13,868 nucleotides of DNA from contig JAGGZB010000112.1 in NCBI GenBank assembly GCA_021162225.1, positions 1 to 13,868 of the forward strand, written 5' to 3'. The position numbers and the translations under genes were made by a program. The notes under the pieces were generated by a model. It was not told the DNA's origin and searched no databases. It saw only the letters and a list, made by a program, of their open reading frames with translations. This DNA comes from Candidatus Bathyarchaeota archaeon (lineage in GTDB: Archaea > Thermoproteota > Bathyarchaeia > Bathyarchaeales > DTEX01). Below, piece by piece: positions 5,377 to 12,199 of this stretch. Positions within the stretch are counted from its first letter, which is position 1; each line of letters opens with the position of its first letter.

Positions 5377-8091
5377 TCATAATGTTTGCTCTGGAAAGCC
5401 CTTTCTAAGACTCTTCATCAGCTCTTCTTGGGAAGAAAAGCCTATAAGTGCTTCCACGGCTGCTTCCGCAAATGTCTGAACCGGAATGACTTGAATATTC
5501 TTCTCAGACAACATTTTCTCCGTATCAAACTCTCTGAGCCTTTCATAATTATATCTCGGTATAATCAGCTTTCTAGCATATCTATCAGATAATGCAGCTT
5601 CTATCTTACCCATTCCCCTATAGTCAAGTCCTCCAACAGGCCACACCTCACCTCTCGCGGTTATAGCACCCGTCATCACAACGGTCGGATCGACCTCAAC
5701 ATTTAGAAAAGCTGAAAGCATGGCAACAGCTATTGCTAAACCTGCTGAAGGGCCTGAAACCGGAGGTCTCGTAATTCCAGGTGCGAGCATCTGCTTCTCC
5801 ATGCCCTTAGCAGGAGTCACTATTTCAACATAGACATCATAATCCTTAAACTTCCAGTTCGCCATAGAGTTTATGTGTATAAAAGCATCCTGCGCGCTTG
5901 CGAAGATGCTTTCCCCAGCCTCGCTACCTATAACTTGGATCTTGCCAGTCCCCTTTGGATTTACTATCACTTCGATGACCCCGACTAATCCTCCGAGTTC
6001 TCCACGCTCGCCAAGCGCGATTAGTCCATAGCTCTTTCCAACCTCCGGCTTCTGTATCCTGACGGTCTGCTGAACCATCCTCTGCGCTTCCTCAACTGTT
6101 TCGTCGAATGTTCTCTCTAAAGCCTTTTCGAAATGGTACAGCTTAAGAGGATAATTGGATGGATCCACCTTTTTCATCTTTTCCACTAAGTTTGGATCAT
6201 CTCTATTGACTCCGAGATTCTCGAAGAGTCTCTCTAGATCTTCCTTGAATAACTTCTCTATCTCTCGAGTCTTCTCTTCTCCATATTTCATAGCCTCTAA
6301 AAGTTTACGGCAAGCCTCGAGCTCCTTTGTTCTGAGTCTATTCGCATCGTCAATAGCATCCGCCATCTTCCTAGGACTTAGAATCTTCTTTTCGAATACT
6401 CTAAGCACATCTTCAGGGGTTATGCTCTTATCCAAAGCATCCTTGTATCTCCGAAGATGAACCATCAGAATCTCCAGTTTCTCAGTCTTATCTTTAGGAT
6501 AAGTAAATTTGAAATGGCGCGTGAAGCGCTCAAGAAGGGCCTCATCTAATATCTCAAATCTATTCGTTGCCCCTATAACAACAACATTTGTTAAAGGCGT
6601 GAAACCATCCATTTCAGTTAGCAATTGAGAGACTACTCTATCAACGACGGGGTCATGTGTCCCTCTCTTAGGAGCTATGGAATCTATCTCATCAAAGAAG
6701 ATAATGGCCGGAGCATTTCTCCGAGCATCTGCAAATATATCCCTTATCGTCTTCTCGGGATCTCCATATCTGCCTTGGAGTATTGAGGGGCCGTCAATAT
6801 TATAGAACCAGACATCATTCTCTCCGGCGATGGCCTTAGCCAGCAATGTCTTTCCGGTTCCCGGCGGACCATAAAATATGAATCCTTTAGGCGGCAGATA
6901 TCCCGCCTTAACCGCCAAGTCCGCGTCGAGGGCCAGCGATATCTCCTTGATTATTTCCTCCTTTATTCCATGGAGGCCCCCGACATCACTGTATCTTTCT
7001 CTTGGAGCTATCCTGTTTATTGCTCTCCGAGCAGCCTCTGTCTTTTCTTGAGAAACATATGCCTTAAGCCTGCGAGCAGCTGCTCTGAAATCGTCAAGCG
7101 TAACGGTCTTTCCGAGACCAATGTCAACGGCTTTTCTTCTAAGTTTATGAATTAAACTTTTCTGCAGTGGCTTATACTTCTCATTCATGATTATATTAAA
7201 GGCATTCACTATATCTGCTGGTGTTAGGCGGGTATTCCCCACGGCGCGAAGAGAGTCCTCGAGGGTCTCTATGATCTTTACCGGTTTAAGACTTATCCCG
7301 TATTTCTTGCATTGTCTCTTGGCTATTTCTAAGAGCATATTTCTATTTGTACTTGCATCCAAGTCTATTGTGCCGACTATTCCTCGCCTCCGCAAAGTCT
7401 CGGTGATTGTTTCATACTCGTTTGTCGCTATTAAGAGAATGCATCGGTAATTCTTCTTTTGCAACTCGTCGATTTTTTCCAAGAAGACCGTCTGGACTCT
7501 TTTCTCCTCCATTCCAACCTCAGATGTTGAAGAGAATCTACTTCCGAAAGCTTGGAATTCATCGATCAGAATTATGCTGGGTCTCTGAAAGGCTTCTTGA
7601 AAGAAGAAACCGAGTTGCTGGGCGCTCTTGCCATACCACATAGTATAGACATCTTCTGGTTTTAGGGAAGCATAGTTCACGATCATACCATACTTTAATC
7701 CTTCCTCGAAGATCTCTCTTTGACAGATTTCAGCGAAGAAAGTCTTACCGCTTCCGGAACTCCCTTTCAGAATGAAGATTTTCGGCGGGGGGACAGGACA
7801 AGCCTTTCGAATCTCCGGATCCCGAAATATGTGATAATGAGCACTTATTAAGACCTTATTTAATTCCTCTTCTCTGCCAACAAGATCCCTTCTACTTACG
7901 TTTGGGAAATCCACTCTCTTCCGAATCTTCCTAGCTCTCTTTTCAGCTTCCTTCTTCCTCTTCTCCGGAGGTTTCTGGAGAAACCTCCATAATCTATACT
8001 GCCAAGAAGTAAGGTAGAGTAAGGGCGCAAAGATCTTTCTGAGATTCTCCCGTTTATACCACCATTGATCTGAAAATTCATCCTCGTCCAT
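5377..8091 (-). CDS. Tandem AAA+ ATPase with C-terminal Lon (S16) protease
   Basis: A 904-residue ATP-dependent protease of unusual build. Residues 1-60 are aromatic then strongly basic (FAPLLYLTSWQYRLWRFL near 21-38, then KKEAEKRARKIRKR), possibly a membrane-surface anchor. AAA+ module 1 has Walker A GSSGSGKT (110-117), Walker B IILIDE (173-178) and sensor IATN (221-224). AAA+ module 2, of the VAT/CDC48-FtsH type, has GPPGTGKT (408-415), IIFFDE (463-468) and GATN (507-510), with Arg522 and Arg525 as candidate arginine fingers. A helical region (about 535-680) leads to a Lon protease domain (about 685-885) with Ser782 in GPSAG and Lys829 in GKIEAA as the likely Ser-Lys dyad. Known Lon proteins have one AAA+ module. 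ATG 8091 is chosen over the open frame to 8187 because GGAGGT lies 5 nt upstream and the longer form would overlap the preceding gene. It follows that gene by 2 nt. ATP-driven unfolding and proteolysis are inferred. Confidence 0.85.
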   Translation of the reverse strand: MDEDEFSDQWWYKRENLRKIFAPLLYLTSWQYRLWRFLQKPPEKRKKEAEKRARKIRKRVDFPNVSRRDLVGREEELNKVLISAHYHIFRDPEIRKACPVPPPKIFILKGSSGSGKTFFAEICQREIFEEGLKYGMIVNYASLKPEDVYTMWYGKSAQQLGFFFQEAFQRPSIILIDEFQAFGSRFSSTSEVGMEEKRVQTVFLEKIDELQKKNYRCILLIATNEYETITETLRRRGIVGTIDLDASTNRNMLLEIAKRQCKKYGISLKPVKIIETLEDSLRAVGNTRLTPADIVNAFNIIMNEKYKPLQKSLIHKLRRKAVDIGLGKTVTLDDFRAAARRLKAYVSQEKTEAARRAINRIAPRERYSDVGGLHGIKEEIIKEISLALDADLAVKAGYLPPKGFIFYGPPGTGKTLLAKAIAGENDVWFYNIDGPSILQGRYGDPEKTIRDIFADARRNAPAIIFFDEIDSIAPKRGTHDPVVDRVVSQLLTEMDGFTPLTNVVVIGATNRFEILDEALLERFTRHFKFTYPKDKTEKLEILMVHLRRYKDALDKSITPEDVLRVFEKKILSPRKMADAIDDANRLRTKELEACRKLLEAMKYGEEKTREIEKLFKEDLERLFENLGVNRDDPNLVEKMKKVDPSNYPLKLYHFEKALERTFDETVEEAQRMVQQTVRIQKPEVGKSYGLIALGERGELGGLVGVIEVIVNPKGTGKIQVIGSEAGESIFASAQDAFIHINSMANWKFKDYDVYVEIVTPAKGMEKQMLAPGITRPPVSGPSAGLAIAVAMLSAFLNVEVDPTVVMTGAITARGEVWPVGGLDYRGMGKIEAALSDRYARKLIIPRYNYERLREFDTEKMLSEKNIQVIPVQTFAEAAVEALIGFSSQEELMKSLRKGFPEQTL

Positions 8092-8093
8092 TT

Positions 8094-8849
8094 TTAACCT
8101 CCCTCCAAGGCGGTAGATGCGGCGAAAAGGTATATCTGATAAGCAAGATATACGCTTATCAGCATCATAACTCCCACCATTATCCATCTGGCATTAGAGA
8201 CCGACTCCTTTTTGCTCTTAAAGTATGTATCGATGAAAGCGAAGCTATTTACGTAGATTATTAAAATCCAGATCGTCAAGAGAAGAGCCATATTTACTGG
8301 GGTTGGAAGGATAATGGAAGGAATAAGGGAATGACTAGTCTGACTGTGACTCTTCAGAGTGATAATTATCGTCCAGTTTCCTGGGTGACGAAAGAAACGT
8401 GCACGTTCAATGAATGTTCCTTGGGCAAGTAAATTTTTTCCCCAGTACTCTTCATAAAACCTAACATTTCTGGTATAAACACCTAATGTGTAATTCCAAG
8501 GCTTACTATTGCTAAGTCTGATAGTTAATTTGTAGGTTCCATGAGTGTTTAGTTGAACACCGACAACAGAGACTACGCCCAAGTAGGTGCTTATATAATT
8601 TGTTGAGACAGACAAATCAAATGAACCGCCGCGATTTAGAGGTTGACATTTCGCGGAGAGATTCTCTGTTCTTGGAGCTATAAAAACTACGAACACGTCG
8701 CCTCTAAGAATATCTAGATTATTTACTGGACGATCCACATTCACATATCCGTTTTCTCCTAAATACGCCTCGACTAAAGAAGCTTGAAACATGAAAATCA
8801 CTAATATTGTCATGTAGAGAAGTCTTTGAATAGAGAAGTCTCTGGGCAT
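8094..8849 (-). CDS. Membrane protein of unknown function, Lon operon partner
   Basis: A 251-residue protein of no family I recognise. It starts with a signal peptide or anchor helix (about residues 8-27, LLYMTILVIFMFQASLVEA). Next comes an outside domain of about 150 residues (30-185), rich in beta-prone segments and N-glycosylation-type sequons (NLS, NYT, NWT). Two transmembrane helices follow (about 187-207 and 222-244), separated by a short charged loop with KSKKE, and the tail is short. Topology by charge would put the beta domain outside the cell and the KSKKE loop inside. It stops 2 nt before the ATG of the tandem-AAA Lon gene and carries that gene's ribosome site in its last codons, so the two are co-translated. 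An adaptor, substrate or regulator role for the protease is an inference from this coupling. A TATA-like ATTATAATG lies at 8876-8884, about 30 bp before the ATG. Confidence 0.7.
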   Translation of the reverse strand: MPRDFSIQRLLYMTILVIFMFQASLVEAYLGENGYVNVDRPVNNLDILRGDVFVVFIAPRTENLSAKCQPLNRGGSFDLSVSTNYISTYLGVVSVVGVQLNTHGTYKLTIRLSNSKPWNYTLGVYTRNVRFYEEYWGKNLLAQGTFIERARFFRHPGNWTIIITLKSHSQTSHSLIPSIILPTPVNMALLLTIWILIIYVNSFAFIDTYFKSKKESVSNARWIMVGVMMLISVYLAYQIYLFAASTALEGG

Positions 8850-8875
8850 CTTTATTCATCAACGATGTTTTCATC

Positions 8876-8884
8876 ATTATAATG
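8876..8884 (-). promoter_or_regulatory. Possible promoter of the membrane protein-Lon operon
   Basis: ATTATAATG, centred about 31 bp upstream of ATG 8849 on the minus strand, fits an archaeal TATA box with a leader of only a few nucleotides. No ribosome site precedes this ATG, which agrees with a nearly leaderless first gene. The remainder of 8885-9050, between the divergent genes, shows no clear gene. Confidence 0.35.
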
Positions 8885-9061
8885 CACAGAACTTTTCAAT
8901 AAAGATTTCTAAAGAATCCTTTTTAGATGCTACATTTCTCTTAAGGCTGGGCGGAGCAGTATCGGATTTACCGCAAATACTTGAACAGAATCTCAACTCC
9001 AAATACCTAGAAAAAATTCTAATATGAAGAATAAAAGAGAACCCAATAATGGTGAGAAATG

Positions 9062-9841
9062 ATGAGGATATTAATTATGACAGATCTTGAAGGCGTATGC
9101 GGAGTTTATAGATTTGAACAGACAAGAGAATATGGAACTCCAGCTAACTTGGAAGCGAGACGGTTACTTATGGGCGAAATTAACGCTGCTGTTCGAGGAG
9201 CTTTTGATGGAGGAGCTACACGCGTGGTCGTCTGGGATGGGCATGACGGTTCAAAGAGTTTCCTCCTCGAGGAACTTGATGAGCGAGCTGAAGTAGTGAT
9301 GGGGGTCTTCAGCTCATGGGATCTAGTTTTAGGTCAAGGATTCGACGGAGCTTTTCTTTTGGGCTATCACTCAAGAAGCCATACACCACGCGGGGTACTC
9401 TGTCACACTCAGAATAGCTTAACATGGGATAATTACTGGATAAATGACAGATTAGCTGGCGAGATATATCAGGAGGCGATATTGCTTGGCGCCTACGACA
9501 TTCCAGTGCTTATGGTTACGGGCGACGATAAAGCAGTTAAGGAAGCAAGAGAGTTTTTAGGAGATGACATAGTCACCGTTCAGGTTAAGATAGGTTTGGC
9601 TAGAGAGGCGGCGATAATGTATTCTCCTAAGAAGGCGCGCGCCATGATATATGAGGGCGCTAAGGAGGCTCTGAAGAAAGTAGGTAAAATAAAGCCTTGC
9701 AAGCCTAAGTTCCCCTTGAAGGTCAGATGGCAATTTAAGGATAGCGGAATCGTTGATAGATACCAAGGAGGCGCGAAGCGAATAGATGCTACGACGCTTG
9801 AAAAGGTAGTAGAAAAACCGGAGGATATCTTTTATCCATAA
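9062..9841 (+). CDS. M55 family D-aminopeptidase (DppA-like)
   Basis: A 259-residue zinc peptidase of family M55, whose characterised member is Bacillus subtilis DppA, a D-amino-acid aminopeptidase of decameric barrel form. The N-terminal TDLEG motif places D8 and E10 at the same numbers as the DppA zinc ligands. Further ligand candidates are D59 in VVWDGHDG, H103 in GYHS and E134 in LAGEIYQEA. H115 in VLCHT matches the catalytic His. Two adjacent ATG codons occur at 9059 and 9062; GGTGA at 9051-9055 is correctly spaced for the second, and that start reproduces DppA numbering. It lies divergent to the Lon operon and is followed by a T-rich stretch. No dipeptide transporter is adjacent. The likely role is release of D-amino acids or turnover of short peptides. 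Confidence 0.88.
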   Translation: MRILIMTDLEGVCGVYRFEQTREYGTPANLEARRLLMGEINAAVRGAFDGGATRVVVWDGHDGSKSFLLEELDERAEVVMGVFSSWDLVLGQGFDGAFLLGYHSRSHTPRGVLCHTQNSLTWDNYWINDRLAGEIYQEAILLGAYDIPVLMVTGDDKAVKEAREFLGDDIVTVQVKIGLAREAAIMYSPKKARAMIYEGAKEALKKVGKIKPCKPKFPLKVRWQFKDSGIVDRYQGGAKRIDATTLEKVVEKPEDIFYP

Positions 9842-9844
9842 GCC

Positions 9845-9860
9845 TTCTTTTCTCTTTTTT
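9845..9860 (+). terminator. T-rich terminator after the M55 gene
   Basis: A pyrimidine tract ending in six T (TTCTTTTCTCTTTTTT) starts 3 nt after the stop codon. Poly-T runs on the non-template strand are the usual archaeal terminators. The gene on the opposite strand ends at 9929, so the tract lies between converging genes. Confidence 0.45.
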
Positions 9861-9928
9861 ATGAGATATATATATTTCAATTAAGCCCATCAGATCAAAC
9901 GTAACAATCGAAGCATAATCGCAACGTT

Positions 9929-10195
9929 TTACCTTGGTACATTGGGCTTTAGCTTATACCTACGCATCCTTTTTAAGAGCCGTATGATTCTGGTCAATAA
10001 GCCCAGCGTTCCCGCAGAAAAGACTATTACGCCCCATGCCTCAAACGCGAATATAACTGATTCTAGACCAATTTTTGGAGTAGTGCCTCCCAAGGCATAG
10101 GCATGGGTATAATAACGCCAAACAAAAAATACAGTCATAACTGAGAAGAAGATAAGCATCAAACAGTTTTTAATGAAAATCCTCCGCTGGATCAT
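9929..10195 (-). CDS. Small two-helix membrane protein, unknown
   Basis: An 88-residue hypothetical protein. It has two predicted transmembrane helices, about residues 9-27 (NCLMLIFFSVMTVFFVW) and 47-69 (VIFAFEAWGVIVFSAGTLGLL), joined by a loop with TTPKIGLES. The C-terminus is strongly basic (RIIRLLKRMRRYKLKPNVPR), which by the positive-inside rule suggests a cytoplasmic tail. I recognise no family. No ribosome site precedes the ATG, but a TATA box at 10220-10227 is at leaderless distance, which supports a real gene. It converges with the M55 gene and is divergent from the ABC importer; neither neighbour points to a role. Confidence 0.55.
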   Translation of the reverse strand: MIQRRIFIKNCLMLIFFSVMTVFFVWRYYTHAYALGGTTPKIGLESVIFAFEAWGVIVFSAGTLGLLTRIIRLLKRMRRYKLKPNVPR

Positions 10196-10219
10196 CTTAA
10201 GACTACTTATGATTTAAAG

Positions 10220-10227
10220 ATTTAAAG
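10220..10227 (-). promoter_or_regulatory. TATA box of the small membrane protein gene
   Basis: CTTTAAAT on the minus strand, centred about 28 bp upstream of ATG 10195. A second identical octamer follows at 10212-10219, making a tandem pair. The upstream copy is at the right distance for a leaderless transcript. Confidence 0.4.
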
Positions 10228-10335
10228 GCTTTCTATCCTAGAGACTTAATTGCGGTGAAATATAGACGCGCTTAAAAGTGTTCGATACTTCTATTTATTA
10301 AGATAGCATTTTCATTAAGGCTTAAGGAGCAAGTT

Positions 10336-10518
10336 ATGGGGATCCTTAATGTTACGGTAATACTTTTTGGTTTTCCAGTAATACTTAAATATAGCATCGC
10401 GAACACCGTTTCGCTGGGTGACCGCGATGTTCAAAAAACGATTATTGATCGCCATTCTTATAATGGCAAGCATACTCAATTCCATTCTATTCGGATGCTC
10501 CGAATGCATCTCCACTAA
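10336..10518 (+). CDS. Possible upstream ORF overlapping the binding-protein gene
   Basis: A 60-codon frame with a good ribosome site, AAGGAG at 10324-10329, 6 nt before its ATG, and a TATA-like TATTTATTA at 10292-10300. It runs out of frame into the first 92 nt of the importer gene. The peptide has no family features beyond a hydrophobic start, and its His-containing end merely reads the signal-peptide region of the other gene in a shifted frame. It is either a translated leader that influences the importer or a chance ORF. Confidence 0.2.
   Translation: MGILNVTVILFGFPVILKYSIANTVSLGDRDVQKTIIDRHSYNGKHTQFHSIRMLRMHLH
10357..10386 (+). repeat. Direct repeat GTAATACTT with a 21 bp period
   Basis: GTAATACTT occurs exactly twice, at 10357-10365 and 10378-10386, two helical turns apart, immediately upstream of and touching the TATA-like CTTAAATA (10384-10391). 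The phasing and position fit a paired binding site for a regulator of the ABC importer. The factor is unknown. Confidence 0.4.
10395..10429 (+). promoter_or_regulatory. Inverted repeat over ribosome site and start codon
   Basis: CATCGCG (10395-10401) pairs with CGCGATG (10423-10429), and inside it CACC (10404-10407) pairs with GGTG (10417-10420), around a 9-nt loop. The 3' arm contains the ribosome site GGGTGA and ends in the start ATG of the binding-protein gene. If transcription begins upstream of 10395, the RNA hairpin would hide both signals. If it begins near 10414, as the TATA at 10384-10391 suggests, the same palindrome would act as a DNA operator. Confidence 0.5.
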
Positions 10519-11425
10519 TCTATCGCTGACATCGGAGAATGAGAATAACAATGATGTAAATAAGAAGCCTCTGGTCGTATGCACCACAACTGTTCTGTCA
10601 AGCATAGTAATGGATCTGGCTAAGGATGAAGTTTCCGTTGATGTTATCTCTTCTCCGGCTGTATGCCCAGCACACTACGATGTTAGACCAAGTGATGTGG
10701 AAGCCTTTAAACATGCAAGTCTCATACTCAAGCATGGCTTTGAGCCTTGGGTTGAACACCTTAAAGAAGCTTCTGGAAGCAAAGCTCCAGTAGTCAGAAT
10801 AAAGGGAGAATGGAACAGTCCGGAAACTCTTAAGAAAATGTACATGGAGGTTTCGAAGGCTCTTGAGGATTATTTAGGCATAGACGTATCAGACAGACTT
10901 GATAAAGCTATAGAAGGCATAGATTTAACTGAGTCTTGGCTTAAGGAAACATCTAGGAAGGAGGGATTTGAAGGAAAACCGGTTGTATGCATGCTTTTCC
11001 AGAAAAACTTCATAAGCTTTCTAGGTTTTAAGATAGTTGCGGTTTATGGACCGCCAGAGAAGGTCTCGGCTAGGCAGTATGAATCGATAATAAAGAACGC
11101 TACAAAGTTTAATGCAGTCTTGGTGATAGATAATCTCCAGAGCGGAACAGAGATGGGAAAGAAGGTAGCCTCTGAAGTCGGAGCTGTTGAGGTTGCCTTG
11201 ACGAATTTTCCGCAAGTAATGCCTGAACTAAATAACATGACCCAGGTGATGAGATGGAATATTCAGAGGATAATTGAAGCATTGAAGAATGCGGAGGTAA
11301 TGGGTGAAGTAAACGTCTTAAAGGAGCAGATTGAAACGTGGAAGATTGCAACGATTGCCGTTCTCATCGTATCCGTTGTGGAAGCCGCCGTCATAGCAGC
11401 TCTACTTATGCGACTTAGGAAATAA
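10427..11425 (+). CDS. Metal-type ABC transporter substrate-binding protein (TroA/ZnuA-like)
   Basis: A 332-residue extracytoplasmic binding protein of the cluster A-I (ZnuA/TroA/PsaA) family. It has an N-terminal hydrophobic helix (5-23) ending at FGC24, a rough lipobox. The mature domain begins at KPLVVCTTTVLSSIVMDLA (47-65), carries PAHYDVRPSDVEAFKHASLI (81-100), has a long backbone helix (about 158-178), and a second lobe around KIVAVYGPPEKVSARQ. Unusually, a C-terminal membrane helix (about 307-328) is also present, so the protein may be anchored at both ends. By eye only His83 matches a canonical metal ligand; the usual second His, third His/Glu and fourth Asp are not evident. ATG 10427 has GGGTGA 5 nt upstream; a GTG at 10418 lies inside that site. 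The ATPase and permease genes follow. The substrate is uncertain. Confidence 0.8.
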   Translation: MFKKRLLIAILIMASILNSILFGCSECISTNLSLTSENENNNDVNKKPLVVCTTTVLSSIVMDLAKDEVSVDVISSPAVCPAHYDVRPSDVEAFKHASLILKHGFEPWVEHLKEASGSKAPVVRIKGEWNSPETLKKMYMEVSKALEDYLGIDVSDRLDKAIEGIDLTESWLKETSRKEGFEGKPVVCMLFQKNFISFLGFKIVAVYGPPEKVSARQYESIIKNATKFNAVLVIDNLQSGTEMGKKVASEVGAVEVALTNFPQVMPELNNMTQVMRWNIQRIIEALKNAEVMGEVNVLKEQIETWKIATIAVLIVSVVEAAVIAALLMRLRK

Positions 11426-11467
11426 TTACCAAAAACTTTCCAGACTCATTAACTTTTTTAGAATTTC

Positions 11468-12199
11468 ATGCATATGATTATGAGGAAACAACTCATGCTA
11501 CCTTTAGAAAGCGATATCGTAAATCTTGAAAGAGTATGGGTGGCATATTCCGGATCCGATAAACCTGCAATGCGAAATATAAACTTGAGAGTCTCCGCTG
11601 GGAAACTCATGCTGATTACTGGCCCCAACGGCGCTGGAAAAACAACGCTATTAGAGACTTGTCTAGGCTTACTGAAGCCGTACAGAGGGAGAGCTTACCT
11701 ATTCGGTGTGGATACGCGAAGCTGGAGGATAAGAGAAGCAAGGAAAATGTGTAGCTTCGTTCCACAAGACTTTATAAAGCCTCCCTTCGAGGCATACACC
11801 GTCAGACGCATTATACAGCTAGGCTTCGCACCCTATAAGTCAATCTTCGAATCATTAACTGAGAAGGAGAATGAAAGAATTCAGTGGGTTTTAGAACTCC
11901 TCGGCATCGAAGATTTGCTTGACAGACCTATAGGCACCTTAAGCGGTGGACAACAACAGAGAGTAGTTATTGCTCGAGCTCTGTCCAGAAAGCCGAGGGC
12001 TCTATATTTAGACGAGCCGTTCTCAAGCCTTGATAGAGAAGGAAGGAAACTAGTCTCCAAAGTTGTAAGTGAGTATGTCAAGAAGAAAGGCGCAACCGCG
12101 ATAATCGTCAGCCACGATGTGAACCCCATCATAAAATATGCTGACGCCATCGTCAGAATGGATAATGGAGAGATAATATCAGGTGACTGTTATGCTTGA
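11468..12199 (+). CDS. Metal-type ABC transporter ATP-binding protein (ZnuC-like)
   Basis: A 243-residue ATPase that powers the importer. Motifs, in this numbering: Walker A GPNGAGKT (52-59), Q-loop Gln100 in FVPQD, signature LSGGQQQR (158-165), Walker B ALYLDE (178-183) with a SSLD D-loop, and H-loop His216 in SHDV. It groups with the ZnuC/MntB/TroB subfamily by its short length and its position between a TroA-like protein and an ABC-3 permease. In-frame ATG codons occur at 11468, 11474, 11480 and 11495. Only the last has a ribosome-like sequence upstream (GAGGA from 11482), so the protein may start there, giving 234 residues. The gap after the binding-protein gene is 42 nt, and the stop overlaps the permease start by 8 nt. 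Confidence 0.92.
   Translation: MHMIMRKQLMLPLESDIVNLERVWVAYSGSDKPAMRNINLRVSAGKLMLITGPNGAGKTTLLETCLGLLKPYRGRAYLFGVDTRSWRIREARKMCSFVPQDFIKPPFEAYTVRRIIQLGFAPYKSIFESLTEKENERIQWVLELLGIEDLLDRPIGTLSGGQQQRVVIARALSRKPRALYLDEPFSSLDREGRKLVSKVVSEYVKKKGATAIIVSHDVNPIIKYADAIVRMDNGEIISGDCYA

Noticed and set aside
6155..6460. A 101-codon plus-strand frame inside the Lon gene, and similar long frames at 7187-7643
   Set aside because: They are antisense shadows of the strongly conserved AAA-Lon coding sequence, with no family features.
8866..8878. ATGATGA and TGATGA on the minus strand, resembling C and C' boxes
   Set aside because: They are only about 10 nt apart with no D boxes, and they fall in the promoter and leader of the membrane protein gene.
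9557..9880. A 107-codon minus-strand frame opposite the end of the M55 gene
   Set aside because: It is antisense to conserved M55 codons and to the T-rich terminator, and its composition is not protein-like.
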